Assembly: GCA_964468125.1 (NCBI GenBank)
Contig: CAYXVF010000112.1
Location: forward strand, 1 to 19,093
Length of the DNA: 19,093 bases
From: CAYXVF01 sp964468125
GTDB lineage: Bacteria; Myxococcota; XYA12-FULL-58-9; CAYXVF01
Direction of reading: 5' to 3'
This document shows positions 7,395 through 15,093 of the stretch, in pieces. Position 1 is the first letter of the stretch; each line of letters opens with the position of its first letter. A program made the position numbers and the translations under genes. The notes below the pieces were generated by a model that did not search any database, was not told where the DNA came from, and saw nothing but the letters and a program-made list of their open reading frames with translations.

Positions 7395-9104
7395 ATGGCA
7401 CGATGCTCGACCCTGACACTCGTTCTCGCCTTCCTCGTTTCGGCCTGCCTCGTTTCGGCCTGCCTCGGAGCGCCGTCCCCCGAGCCGTTTCTCGGCTCCA
7501 ACGGCGGCGGCTCGACGAACAACAACAACAATTCGACCGGGGGCGATGTCGATCTCGCGGTCACGGTCGGGCTCACAGCCGGCACGTTGGCGCCCGGCGA
7601 AAACATCACCTACGAGATCAACGTCACAAACATCGGCCCGGGCGACGTCACGGACGCGACGTTGACCGTGAGCTTCGGCGCGCAGCTCAACAACGTGCTG
7701 TGGAGTGCGGTGTTCATCGGGGCTGCTACGGGAACGTCCGGCGGTACAGGGAACATCGCTGAAACGGTCAGCCTCCCCGCCTTTTCATCGATCCGCTACA
7801 CCGTCACCGCGGACATCAGCACAGGGACCCTCGGTACGACGCTCGAGACGACCGCGACAGTGACCGCGCCCGTTGGGACAACGGACAGCAACAGCAGCAA
7901 CGACTCGGCCCCCTCCTCGCTCGTGATCGCGGAGAACGCGGACCTCGGCGTGACCGTCGAAGGCGACGGTGTGTTCCAGGACACCGGCGGCTCCGTGACC
8001 TACGTGATTCGCGCCAGCAACGACGGTCCTCTCACGGCCACCGGTGCGTCGGTGAGCAGCACGCTCCCTGCCCAGCTCGGCAGCCTGCGGTTGATGGCCG
8101 TCGTGCCGAGCGCAGGCGCGAGCTCCGGGCGCTTTCCGGTCAATCTCGGAAGCTCATTCTTCGAGGATGATGCCTTCACCGCGACGAGCGGCAGCTCCGT
8201 GACCTATGTGCTGAGCGGCATCTTGGACGCGAATGCATCAGGTACGTTGAGCACGACGGTCACGACGACACCTCCGAGTGGCATCACGGACCCTTTCGCA
8301 TCAAACAACAGCGCTACCGATACGGCGACGGTTCAGTCGCGCTTTGACCTGCGTCTGAGCACACCGACCCTCAGCCTGACGGTCACTCCGGGGGGAACGA
8401 CCACCTACGCTCTGACCGCAGAAAATGTAGGCCCCGGGGATGCCACGAATGTGCTCGTGACCCATTCCGTTCCCGCGGGGTTGAGCAACGATAGCTGGAA
8501 TGCCGTGTTCTCTGGCGGAGCAACCGGGACCGTGAGTGGCGTTGGAAACGTCACCGAAACCGTCGATATGCCGGCGGGGAGCAGCGTCGTCTACACCTTC
8601 AGCGCCGACGTCGATGGCGGAGCCGTATCGCCCCTAGCGCTGACGGGCTCGATAAACGATCCTACGGCGACGAGCGATCCGGTCTCAGCCAATGACTCGC
8701 TGATCGTGACCGACAGTCTCGGGCCGCAGGTCGACCTCCGGATGCGCATGGCGCTCGAAGGGGCGGTCGTTCCTGGTGGGAGTGTCGTCTACCTGCTCAT
8801 CGTGTCGAACCTCGGCCCAGACGCGGCGATCGATGCGACGGTCGCCGATAGCTTCCCGACGGAAGTGATCGCCACGAGTTGGACGACCGATCTCTTCAAC
8901 GGCGCGGCCGTGGCGAACGGGGCCGGCACGGGAGACATTGTCGGCGAGCTCGCTGACATTCCGGCAGGGGGAGTCGTTCTCTATCGCATCTCCGCGGACC
9001 TCAGTGGTGCGGCGACGAGCGTGAGCAACACTGCAACGGTCGCCCCGACAGCGGGCTCGACGGAGCTCGACAACGGCGACAACTCAGCGACGGTCACTCA
9101 GTAG
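7395..9104 (+). CDS. DUF11-repeat surface lipoprotein
   Basis: The ATG at 7395 is chosen because it starts a lipoprotein signal (MARCSTLTLVLAFLVSAC); the frame is open further upstream, but that part lies inside recA and has no signal. The 569-residue protein carries two consecutive lipoboxes, LVSAC-LVSAC (Cys18 or Cys23), then a Gly/Asn/Ser spacer with NNNNN. Four DUF11-type Ig-like repeats of about 125-130 residues follow. Each opens with a DLAVTV- or DLRLST-like strand, has GENITYEINVTNIGPGD (repeat 1), GSVTYVIRASNDGPLTA (2), GGTTTYALTAENVGPGD (3) or GSVVYLLIVSNLGPDA (4), and closes near an N-DS or DNSA motif. Such repeats act as structural or adhesive stalks on the outer surface. No LPXTG or other sorting motif is seen; the protein simply ends after repeat four. 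No obvious ribosome binding site. Role inferred from the family only. Confidence 0.88.
   Translation: MARCSTLTLVLAFLVSACLVSACLGAPSPEPFLGSNGGGSTNNNNNSTGGDVDLAVTVGLTAGTLAPGENITYEINVTNIGPGDVTDATLTVSFGAQLNNVLWSAVFIGAATGTSGGTGNIAETVSLPAFSSIRYTVTADISTGTLGTTLETTATVTAPVGTTDSNSSNDSAPSSLVIAENADLGVTVEGDGVFQDTGGSVTYVIRASNDGPLTATGASVSSTLPAQLGSLRLMAVVPSAGASSGRFPVNLGSSFFEDDAFTATSGSSVTYVLSGILDANASGTLSTTVTTTPPSGITDPFASNNSATDTATVQSRFDLRLSTPTLSLTVTPGGTTTYALTAENVGPGDATNVLVTHSVPAGLSNDSWNAVFSGGATGTVSGVGNVTETVDMPAGSSVVYTFSADVDGGAVSPLALTGSINDPTATSDPVSANDSLIVTDSLGPQVDLRMRMALEGAVVPGGSVVYLLIVSNLGPDAAIDATVADSFPTEVIATSWTTDLFNGAAVANGAGTGDIVGELADIPAGGVVLYRISADLSGAATSVSNTATVAPTAGSTELDNGDNSATVTQ
7433..7462 (+). repeat. Tandem 15-bp duplication in a lipoprotein signal sequence
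   Basis: CCTCGTTTCGGCCTG is present twice back to back (7433-7447, 7448-7462) and starts a third time (CCTCGGA). It duplicates the lipobox, giving LVSACLVSACLG. The repeats are identical, suggesting recent slippage. Confidence 0.85.
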
Positions 9105-9147
9105 CCTGCACGCGTCTGCCGATCGGTGCGGAGTCGTGAGATAGGCG

Positions 9148-10344
9148 CTAGAGCAGACGCCGTGGGGCCACCACGGTGTTCGCCACCAGCAGGCCGCTCG
9201 CGATCGAGGTGGCGATCACAAAAGTGGCAAAGACCGCGTTGAGCGCCGCGGTGGTGTCCGAGGCGAGAAAACTCTCGAAGCTGCGGTAGCCGACGCTCCC
9301 AGGGACGAGCAAGAGCACCGCAGGCACCAGGGGCAGCGCGACCGGCCGCCGCCGCAAGCGCGCGTAGGCGTTGGAGAACGCGGCCACCGCGAAGGCGCCG
9401 ACCGACGCTCCGAGAAGCGGGCTCAAGACCGCGCTCCCGAAGCGCGCACCAAAAAACGCCAGGCTGCACGAGACCCCGACCACCCAGAAATGGCGCAGGG
9501 GAATATTGAAGAGGACGAGAAGTGAGAAGATCCCCGGCACGGCCACGGCAAATCCAGCCCAGCTGGGCAGAGGCAAGCGCGAGATTTCCCCGGCGGGACC
9601 CGCCGTGAGCTCCACCACGCGTTGGCCGAGTGCGACTCCGAAACCGAGCTCCAAGAACGTGATGATCGCCCCCATCAGCCGGGAAGACCCGGACGTGAGG
9701 TGACGGGTCGCGAGCTCGATGAGCCCCAGGGTGAGACTCAAGCCGGGCACCAGAACGATCAGACTCGCCAAGACAATCGTCGCGGCAGAGCCTCCCAGCC
9801 ACCTATTGGCCAAAGAGCCCGCAATGCTCGCAAGGACGGCGGAGGTCACGTGCAGCAGGTGCGGTGTTCGCCACCCGCCGCTCCCGACGATGCCCGTCAG
9901 CGCGGCGATCAGGCTCGTGGCGCCGACATCCACGAGGCTCCCGCCGAAGAGCACCGCCACCGCCGCGCCGGTGGCGACGTACGCGGCGGCGAGCGCCCAG
10001 CGGGGATAGCGCGTGTTAGGGGTGGCCCGAAGCTCGAGCACCGCCGCGTCGAGACTGAGGAGGCCCCGAGCCGTCCGGTCTAGAATATCGTCTACGAGCA
10101 GCAGCCGGGCGATGTCGTACTGGCCCGGTTGTACCCGCCTGATCCGCGTCGAGGTGCGCGCAGCGATGGTGGTCGACACCATCAGGAGCGTCGGCTGCGC
10201 GATCACCTCCGCTTTGAGCCCGAGCCCTCGGGCGACCGCCGACATGGTGTCTTCGATTCGGTGGGCTGGCGACCCCGCTTCGTGCAGGGCGCAGCCGAGC
10301 TCGAGGAGGAGCTCCGGTGCGTCTTGATTCATCGACGAATGCAT
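9148..10344 (-). CDS. ThrE-family threonine/serine exporter, fused two-domain form
   Basis: ThrE proteins export L-threonine and L-serine across the inner membrane. This one has the fused order of the family: an N-terminal soluble domain (about 1-120, LLLELGCALHEAGSPAHRIED, containing the HxxG-type AGSPAHR block and LGLKAEVIAQPT), then about ten hydrophobic helices from WALAAAYVATGAAVAVLFGG to the end. VPGLSLTLGLIELATRHLTSGSSRL is the conserved end of the first membrane block, and LPLVPAVLLLVPGSVGYRSFES begins the second-domain signature. At 398 residues it is somewhat shorter than actinobacterial ThrE. It starts at ATG 10344 or, four codons later, at ATG 10332 (MNQDAPELL); neither has a strong Shine-Dalgarno. 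The gene is divergent from an integrase-core-like protein and may share its palindromic control region. Family is firm, exact substrate is not. Confidence 0.88.
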   Translation of the reverse strand: MHSSMNQDAPELLLELGCALHEAGSPAHRIEDTMSAVARGLGLKAEVIAQPTLLMVSTTIAARTSTRIRRVQPGQYDIARLLLVDDILDRTARGLLSLDAAVLELRATPNTRYPRWALAAAYVATGAAVAVLFGGSLVDVGATSLIAALTGIVGSGGWRTPHLLHVTSAVLASIAGSLANRWLGGSAATIVLASLIVLVPGLSLTLGLIELATRHLTSGSSRLMGAIITFLELGFGVALGQRVVELTAGPAGEISRLPLPSWAGFAVAVPGIFSLLVLFNIPLRHFWVVGVSCSLAFFGARFGSAVLSPLLGASVGAFAVAAFSNAYARLRRRPVALPLVPAVLLLVPGSVGYRSFESFLASDTTAALNAVFATFVIATSIASGLLVANTVVAPRRLL

Positions 10345-10407
10345 CTACCTGACCCCACGCTTTCGTTCCGCTGGGTTTTAAGCACTACCGCCACCTCTGC
10401 AACCGCT

Positions 10408-10525
10408 GATCCGCACCGATCTGAATCCGATCCGCGGCGACGGGAAGTCCCTGAATTTGAATGCGAAGGAAGCGCGCGCTCGGCGGATCGGCCGCGGATC
10501 TGTCAGATCCGTCGACTACAGTCGA
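10408..10525. promoter_or_regulatory. Palindrome and GATCCGC-element cluster in a divergent promoter region
   Basis: The heptamer GATCCGC or its complement GCGGATC occurs at 10408, 10429, 10483 and 10494, with a partial GATCCG at 10506. Spacings of 21 and 11 bases put the pairs close to the same face of the helix. The last elements lie in a perfect palindrome, CGGATCTG-T-CAGATCCG (10495-10511), directly followed by a second one, TCGACT-AC-AGTCGA (10512-10525), three bases before the ATG at 10529. This is how a multi-site operator would look. It may govern both the ThrE-type gene and the 10529 gene. The regulator is unknown. The rest of the gap (10345-10407) shows nothing clear. Confidence 0.5.
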
Positions 10526-10528
10526 AAA

Positions 10529-11077
10529 ATGAGCGACGTGCGTGCACTCCATGCGAGCGAGGTAGACGTGGATACCGCCGTCCGCTGGGTCCGTGCGATG
10601 ACCCACCGGGGCGTCTACAGCCACAACACGGGGCGCATGCGTGCCACCGCCTTGGAGCAGCTCGCTGCCATGCTCGAGCCGGACTCTGACCGCCACGCCA
10701 AAGCGGTTTTATCGGAGCTGCCGCGGCTCGCTGACCTCTGGGCCGCGGAGCGCATGCGGCGGCCGGAGACGGCGGCGGCGTATCTTCGCCGGGCGAGGGC
10801 CGCATTGTCGGACTTTCTCGCCTTTCGTGCGTCGCCGGGATCCTTCCGACCCATGGTCAAAAAGCGCGCGCCGTCGGCGTCGCCCGAGCGCCCGCGCAAA
10901 AGAGCCCTGACGGAATCCCCGGGCGATGCCCCCCTTCGCGACTGCCCTCTCGGAGACGGGCGCAGCTTCATGTTTCAGGTCCCCGAGGGCTGGTGTCTCG
11001 CCGACGTGGAGCGCGTGATCACCCATCTGTCGACGCTCGCGCGCGATTTTCGGTCGGACTGGACGCCCGGCTCCTGA
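10529..11077 (+). CDS. Unknown protein with integrase-core-binding-like helical domain
   Basis: I choose ATG 10529 (MSDVRALHASEVDVDTAV); an upstream TTG at 10457 would add 24 basic, unconserved-looking residues and place two palindromes inside the gene. The 182-residue product has a helical N-terminal part (about 15-105). GVYSHNTGRMRATALEQLAAM and RRPETAAAYLRRARAALSDFL resemble the SAM-like core-binding domain of tyrosine recombinases. A Lys/Arg/Pro-rich linker (about 108-130) follows, then a short C-terminal module with CPLGDGRSFMFQVPEGW and LADVERVITHLSTLA. There is no recombinase catalytic domain (no R-H-R-Y set), so it is not an integrase; a DNA-binding accessory or regulatory role is possible. 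No Shine-Dalgarno is present, because the sequence before the ATG is occupied by palindromes. Gene reality is likely; function is unknown. Confidence 0.7.
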   Translation: MSDVRALHASEVDVDTAVRWVRAMTHRGVYSHNTGRMRATALEQLAAMLEPDSDRHAKAVLSELPRLADLWAAERMRRPETAAAYLRRARAALSDFLAFRASPGSFRPMVKKRAPSASPERPRKRALTESPGDAPLRDCPLGDGRSFMFQVPEGWCLADVERVITHLSTLARDFRSDWTPGS

Positions 11078-11174
11078 GCCCCTTGTGCTCCCCGAGCGGG
11101 CTGCGGTAGTCCCCGTCGGGAACCATTTCACACACCATCCCACTGCCGCGGGTCGCCCGAGGGCTGGAGGTACC

Positions 11175-11774
11175 ATGAGGTCACTGCTCGCCGCGCTGTT
11201 GGTCATCGCTGCGGGGTGCGATGTTGCCTCGGCGAGTGGCAACGACACCGTCGTTTTTGAGACCAGCAAGGGCTCGTTCACCGTCGAGCTCTACTCGGAG
11301 AAGGCGCCAAAGAGTGTCGCGAATTTTCTCGCCTACGTGAAAGCGGGTCACTATGAGGGCACGGTCTTTCACCGCGTGATCGCGGATTTCATGATCCAAG
11401 GCGGCGGCTTCGACGCGAATCTGAATCAAAAAGAGACAAAGGCGCCGGTGGTCAACGAGTCGAGCAACGGTCTCAGCAACCGACGGGGTACGCTTGCCAT
11501 GGCTCGTCGAAGCCAGCCGGACTCGGCGACCAGCCAGTTCTTCATCAACGTGGTCGATAACCCGCGCCTGGATTTCGGCGGAATGCGGCCCGGGACACCG
11601 GGCTATACGGTTTTTGGCAAGGTGACGAAGGGGATGGACGTCGTTGACGCGATCAAGGCCGTGCCTACGCTCTGCAACTCGAAGCGACCGGGACCCTGTG
11701 ATCGACAGAAGACCAAGGGGATGGCCGACGTGCCGGTCGAACCGGTGGTGATCAAAAAGGTCGAGATCCAGTAA
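11175..11774 (+). CDS. Cyclophilin-type peptidyl-prolyl isomerase, lipoprotein
   Basis: This enzyme isomerises Xaa-Pro bonds and here probably assists protein folding in the periplasm. ATG 11175 has GGAGG five bases upstream and opens a lipoprotein signal, MRSLLAALLVIAAGC, with Cys15 lipidated. The next residue is Asp, which in enterobacteria, and reportedly Myxococcus, favours inner-membrane retention. The cyclophilin domain spans about 25-199: Arg67, Phe72 and Gln75 in FHRVIADFMIQGGGF, QFFINV at 121-126, and YTVFGKVTKGMDVVDAI. As in bacterial PpiA-like forms, the Trp of the cyclosporin site is absent. Two cysteines in a late insert (LCNSKRPGPC, 167 and 175) could form a disulfide. The stop is 12 bases before the DUF1015 start, with that gene's ribosome binding site immediately after the TAA, so the two are probably co-transcribed. 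Confidence 0.93.
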   Translation: MRSLLAALLVIAAGCDVASASGNDTVVFETSKGSFTVELYSEKAPKSVANFLAYVKAGHYEGTVFHRVIADFMIQGGGFDANLNQKETKAPVVNESSNGLSNRRGTLAMARRSQPDSATSQFFINVVDNPRLDFGGMRPGTPGYTVFGKVTKGMDVVDAIKAVPTLCNSKRPGPCDRQKTKGMADVPVEPVVIKKVEIQ

Positions 11775-11786
11775 AGGAGACGCTCC

Positions 11787-12995
11787 GTGGCTCGAGTCTA
11801 TCCCTTTCGCGCCTTGAGGCCCGCAGCCGAGCACGCATCGGCCGTCGCTTCGGTGCCCTACGACGTCGTTTCGCGCAACGAGGCGCAGGACCTCGCTGGT
11901 GACGAGCCGCGCTCATACCTCCACGTCACGCGCCCGGAGATCGACCTGCCGGAGAACGTCGACCCTCACAGTGACGAAGTCTACGCGCAGGGCCGTCGCG
12001 CACTCGAGCGTTTGATCGCCGATGAGGTGTTGGTGCGCGAGTCCGAGCCCGTGCTCTATGTGTATGAGCTGACCATGGGCGGCCACGTTCAGCGGGGCGT
12101 CGTTCTCCTCGCCTCCGTCGAAGACTACGATCGCAACCTCGTGCGCAAACACGAGTACACCCGTCCGGACAAAGAAGACGACCGCGTACGCCACATGGAA
12201 ATCCTCGGTGCACAGTCGGGCACCGTGTTCCTTTGTCATCGCGACAGCGAGGCGATCGACGGTGTCGTGAATCGCGTCGCCGCAAACGCTCCAGAGGTCG
12301 ACTTCACCGCGGTCGATGGAGTGCGCCACCGCGTCTGGCCGCTCCGCGAGCCAGCGGAGATCGAAGCGGTCGTGGAGGGCTTCGAGCGCTCCGGGCCGAT
12401 CTATATCGCCGACGGTCACCACCGTTCTGCAGCTGCATCCCGGGTCAGTGCGGGCAAGACTGGAGAGGCGCACCGTGGATTCCTCGCGGTGAGCTTTCCG
12501 GCGAGCCAAATGCAAATCTTGCCGTACAACCGGTACGTGATGGACTTAAACGGTCACTCTGTGGTGGACATCCTCGAGAAGCTCGGTGCCGAGCTCGAGC
12601 TCGCTGCGGGTAAACCTGAGAGCAGTGAACCCGCGCAGTTTGGCATGTATCTCGACGGTCAGTGGTACACGCTTCGCGTACCAGAGGAAAAGATCGATCG
12701 CTCCGACCCGGTCGCAAGGCTCGATGTATCCCTGCTGCAGAATCTCGTGTTCCGGCCGCTGCTTGGTATCGAAGACCCGAGAACCAGCGAGCGGATCGCC
12801 TTCGTGGGTGGCATTCGAGGGGACGGTGAGCTCGAGAAACGTGTCGACGAAGGCGGCGGGATCGCGTTCTCGATGCATGCGACGCCGATCGAGGAGCTGT
12901 TCGCGATCGCGGACGCGGAACAGGTGATGCCTCCGAAGAGCACCTGGTTCGAGCCTAAACTCCGCGACGGGCTCTTCACCCACCTGCTCGACTAG
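11787..12995 (+). CDS. DUF1015 family protein
   Basis: The start is GTG 11787 with AAGGAG at 11774-11779 overlapping the cyclophilin stop, a clear translationally linked pair. The 402-residue cytoplasmic protein matches the DUF1015 family: N-terminal VYPFRALRPAAEHASAVASV then PYDVVSRNEA, SYLHVTRPE, YVYELTMGGH, the highly conserved block RKHEYTRPDKEDDRVRHMEIL (residues 120-140), PIYIADGHHRSAAA (204-217) and a C-terminal EVMPPKST-like QVMPPKSTWFEPK. The ADGHHR motif recalls the GxHR motif of ParB-fold proteins and related free-serine kinases; that link is inference. The biochemical role of the family is not established to my knowledge. There is no signal peptide, so the operon joins an exported isomerase to a cytoplasmic protein. 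Confidence 0.92.
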   Translation: MARVYPFRALRPAAEHASAVASVPYDVVSRNEAQDLAGDEPRSYLHVTRPEIDLPENVDPHSDEVYAQGRRALERLIADEVLVRESEPVLYVYELTMGGHVQRGVVLLASVEDYDRNLVRKHEYTRPDKEDDRVRHMEILGAQSGTVFLCHRDSEAIDGVVNRVAANAPEVDFTAVDGVRHRVWPLREPAEIEAVVEGFERSGPIYIADGHHRSAAASRVSAGKTGEAHRGFLAVSFPASQMQILPYNRYVMDLNGHSVVDILEKLGAELELAAGKPESSEPAQFGMYLDGQWYTLRVPEEKIDRSDPVARLDVSLLQNLVFRPLLGIEDPRTSERIAFVGGIRGDGELEKRVDEGGGIAFSMHATPIEELFAIADAEQVMPPKSTWFEPKLRDGLFTHLLD

Positions 12996-13002
12996 CTGCG
13001 GG

Positions 13003-13173
13003 TCAGTCCCGACGCCGGAGCCGAATGCGGACCTCTTTGCGATTCGGCGGTTTTCGGATCAACATCATCAAACCCGCGAGGGCGAGTGCTAAGAGGGTTG
13101 GATTGAGCGCGCCCGGAAGGTCGATCAAGTCCGCGAAAACAAAGGCTTCATGACTGGACAGTGACACTGGCAT
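13003..13173 (-). CDS. Very small membrane protein (56 aa), hypothetical
   Basis: ATG at the complement of 13171-13173, TGA at 13003-13005. The product begins MPVSLSSHEAFVFADLIDLP, then GALNPTLLALALAGLMMLIR, then KPPNRKEVRIRLRRRD. It has one hydrophobic helix (about 25-39) followed by a strongly basic tail. That order, a Pro-containing segment, a helix and an Arg cluster, resembles C-terminal sorting tails of the PEP-CTERM or MYXO-CTERM type, but here it stands alone and lacks a PEP or Cys motif. The Shine-Dalgarno is weak (TAAGCG). It could be a free small membrane protein, the relic of a longer protein's tail, or chance. The product follows directly, on the same strand, a possible basic peptide (see rejected list). 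Confidence 0.45.
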   Translation of the reverse strand: MPVSLSSHEAFVFADLIDLPGALNPTLLALALAGLMMLIRKPPNRKEVRIRLRRRD

Positions 13174-13368
13174 TACGCTTAGTCTAACCCGTCCGGTGCC
13201 TTCGCGCCGCTAAAAATCGGGATTTCCCGGGTTTCTTTCGGTTTTCTGCCATCCGAGTGTCACCCTCATTAGTGGTCATGCCCGCCCAGGGCTGCTCGAA
13301 TGCGGGGGTGGGGGGCGCTGAAATAGCCAAGATCGCCACCTCGTGGGAAAGTAGGAGGAGGAGAGACC
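13174..13368. other. Divergent intergenic region 13174-13368
   Basis: It contains AGGAGGAG at 13353-13360, the strong ribosome binding site of the following gene. An A/T-richer patch around 13210-13250 may hold a promoter, but I cannot name -35/-10 boxes. No repeat or RNA gene recognised. Confidence 0.4.
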
Positions 13369-13929
13369 GTGACGACGCTGATCGAAGACCCCATCGCGCC
13401 ACGCGCAGGCGCTACCGAGCCGGACGCGCAGCCCGAGCTCACCCGTGAGCAGGTCGACGCCGATTTTCCCCCCAGCTCCCGAGAGCGGCGGATCGCGACG
13501 GCCCGGGCACGGGCGATGAACCCGGGTTCGCAGAGGCAAAGTCTCTACGAGATCTTGCGCGGTATGCCGGAAATGCTCCGCCAGGTGCTCAACAGCCAGC
13601 ACGAGACGGTCTCTCAGTGGTTGACTGCCTGGTCCGAGTCGATCGTGGAGCAGGCGAAGCTCGACACGAAAGCCGCCCTTCGCTCCGCCGAGCGAGCGCT
13701 TCAGATCGCTAGTGAGCAGCGCAATCGCGAAGCCCTGAGCGCGGATGAGCGGCGCCAACTCGGTACGGTGAACGAAAACCTGACCGAGTTGCGCAACACG
13801 CTCGCCGATGGTGAAACCCACGCCCTCAACACGCAGGCGTCTCGGTCGACACTCGCCGACGCGACGCCCGCGGACAGTCGAGCGGGCCTCGCTGTGCCCA
13901 CCGGCGGCGTGCGCACTCGCCCGGCGTGA
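13369..13929 (+). CDS. Helical cytoplasmic protein of unknown function (186 aa)
   Basis: GTG start at 13369, well supported by AGGAGGAG eight bases upstream. The product has a disordered acidic N-terminus (TTLIEDPIAPRAGATEPDAQ), a basic segment (SRERRIATARARAMNPGS), then long amphipathic helices from about 60 to 150 (LYEILRGMPEMLRQVLNSQ, ALRSAERALQIASEQRN, LGTVNENLTELRNTLADGE), likely a coiled coil, and a low-complexity tail. No signal, membrane segment, or catalytic motif. I do not recognise a family. Its TGA and the TGA of the convergent hydrolase gene abut in the palindrome TGATCA (13927-13932), so transcripts must end within the opposing gene or overlap. Confidence 0.75.
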   Translation: MTTLIEDPIAPRAGATEPDAQPELTREQVDADFPPSSRERRIATARARAMNPGSQRQSLYEILRGMPEMLRQVLNSQHETVSQWLTAWSESIVEQAKLDTKAALRSAERALQIASEQRNREALSADERRQLGTVNENLTELRNTLADGETHALNTQASRSTLADATPADSRAGLAVPTGGVRTRPA

Positions 13930-15093
13930 TCAGGGCTGCGTGACCTCGAAACCCTCGATCATCTGATCAAACAGCGCCGCCTCGCCGCTTTCCCCGAGAA
14001 CGTGCCAACGCGCAAAGGCGAGGAGGTAGTCGCCGATCACCGGCACCGCTTCCGCGCTCGGGATGAACTCTGGCCCGCAGCCATCGTCGTCCGAGTCCGG
14101 TTGGAATAGAAGCCGGATCTGCGCGGGCAGGTCATCGCAGATCGTGATGAACGTGTAGTGGGCGCCCGTAGGGATGTCGATCCAGATGTTACCCGACTGG
14201 TTGAGTACGGCCCAGGCCGGGTCCGCGGACTCGCTCTGCGTAGTCGTCTGATCGAGACGGCCACTCATGAGCAGGGTCGGAGTAGAAATCGCGGCGACTT
14301 CGCCCGAGCCGTAGACCGAAAGCAGCGCCGGTGCCTGCGGTGCACTCGCGACGACTCGCGCATCCCCCGCGCCCGCATCGAAGGCTGCCTCCACCTCCGG
14401 TGCACTCAAGAACTCGCAGTCTGCGCTCGTCGGATCACCGCAGCTCGCGTTGAGGGCATCGTAGTCGAGGTCAGCGCCGGCGAGACTGAGTGTCGTCGCG
14501 CCACCAAAGCTGTGGCCGGTGACGAAGACCTGGGAGGTATTCCCGTTGCCCACGAGCGCGCGGCCATCTGCGGACTCGAGCCAGTCGAGGACCGCGCTCA
14601 CGTCCTGGGGCCGAAAGAGCGCCACGCGTGAAAAGGGCTCGAGGGTATCGCTCACGCCGTCGAGCGCCGTGTTGCCCGTGTGGTCTGGGGCGACGAGGAT
14701 CCACCCGTTCTGCGCGAATTGCTCGCCGAAGGGATAGGCCAGAAGGCCGTCACCACCGGAGCCATGGGAGTAGACCGCGACCGGATGGGTTCCATCGGCC
14801 GGCGCCGGCCCGTCGAGCACACCGTCCGCGTCCAGCTCGACGATTCCCGCAACGGCGTAGGTGGCTTCGCTCTCGAGGCCCTCGGTGACCGCCGGGTACC
14901 AGATCTTCACGCCGATGCTCCGCGTCGTCTCGCCCGCCGGCAGCCCCGCCGGCACGTAGGCGAGCTCCACCTCGGCGAACCCGATCGCCGGCTCTGGCGG
15001 TAGAGCATTGTTTTCGTTCATTATTTCGTCGTCGTCTCCGCATCCCGCGGCGAGCACGACGAGCAGGGTCGGCATCCATCGGTGGTTCTTCAT
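13930..15093 (-). CDS. PAF-acetylhydrolase-like alpha/beta-hydrolase lipoprotein
   Basis: A secreted esterase-type enzyme. Signal MKNHRWMPTLLVVLAAGC gives lipidated Cys18, followed by an acidic/Asn-rich spacer. The hydrolase core resembles the platelet-activating-factor acetylhydrolase/dienelactone group: VAVYSHGSGGD (about 105-115, oxyanion region), GWILVAPDHTGNTALD, the nucleophile Ser195 in GHSFGG, Asp281 in LLMSGRLDQTT and His312 in IPTGAHYTF, which complete a plausible triad. Three cysteines (218, 226, 319) and a fourth near DDDGCGPEF may form disulfides, fitting an extracytoplasmic location. Length 387 is normal. The start is preceded only by GGGGCACCG, a weak ribosome binding site. Substrate cannot be read from sequence; short-chain esters are the usual guess. 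Confidence 0.87.
   Translation of the reverse strand: MKNHRWMPTLLVVLAAGCGDDDEIMNENNALPPEPAIGFAEVELAYVPAGLPAGETTRSIGVKIWYPAVTEGLESEATYAVAGIVELDADGVLDGPAPADGTHPVAVYSHGSGGDGLLAYPFGEQFAQNGWILVAPDHTGNTALDGVSDTLEPFSRVALFRPQDVSAVLDWLESADGRALVGNGNTSQVFVTGHSFGGATTLSLAGADLDYDALNASCGDPTSADCEFLSAPEVEAAFDAGAGDARVVASAPQAPALLSVYGSGEVAAISTPTLLMSGRLDQTTTQSESADPAWAVLNQSGNIWIDIPTGAHYTFITICDDLPAQIRLLFQPDSDDDGCGPEFIPSAEAVPVIGDYLLAFARWHVLGESGEAALFDQMIEGFEVTQP

Noticed and set aside
13210..13235. CGGGA-AA-TCCCG repeat as a terminator
   Set aside because: A two-base loop is not possible for a stable RNA hairpin, and the position is upstream of, not after, a gene.
13187..13282. Possible 22-30 residue basic peptide on the minus strand (MAENRKKPGKSRFLAARR) just upstream of the 56-residue gene
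   Set aside because: No well-placed ribosome binding site, no family resemblance and too short to distinguish from chance; it could at most be a leader peptide.
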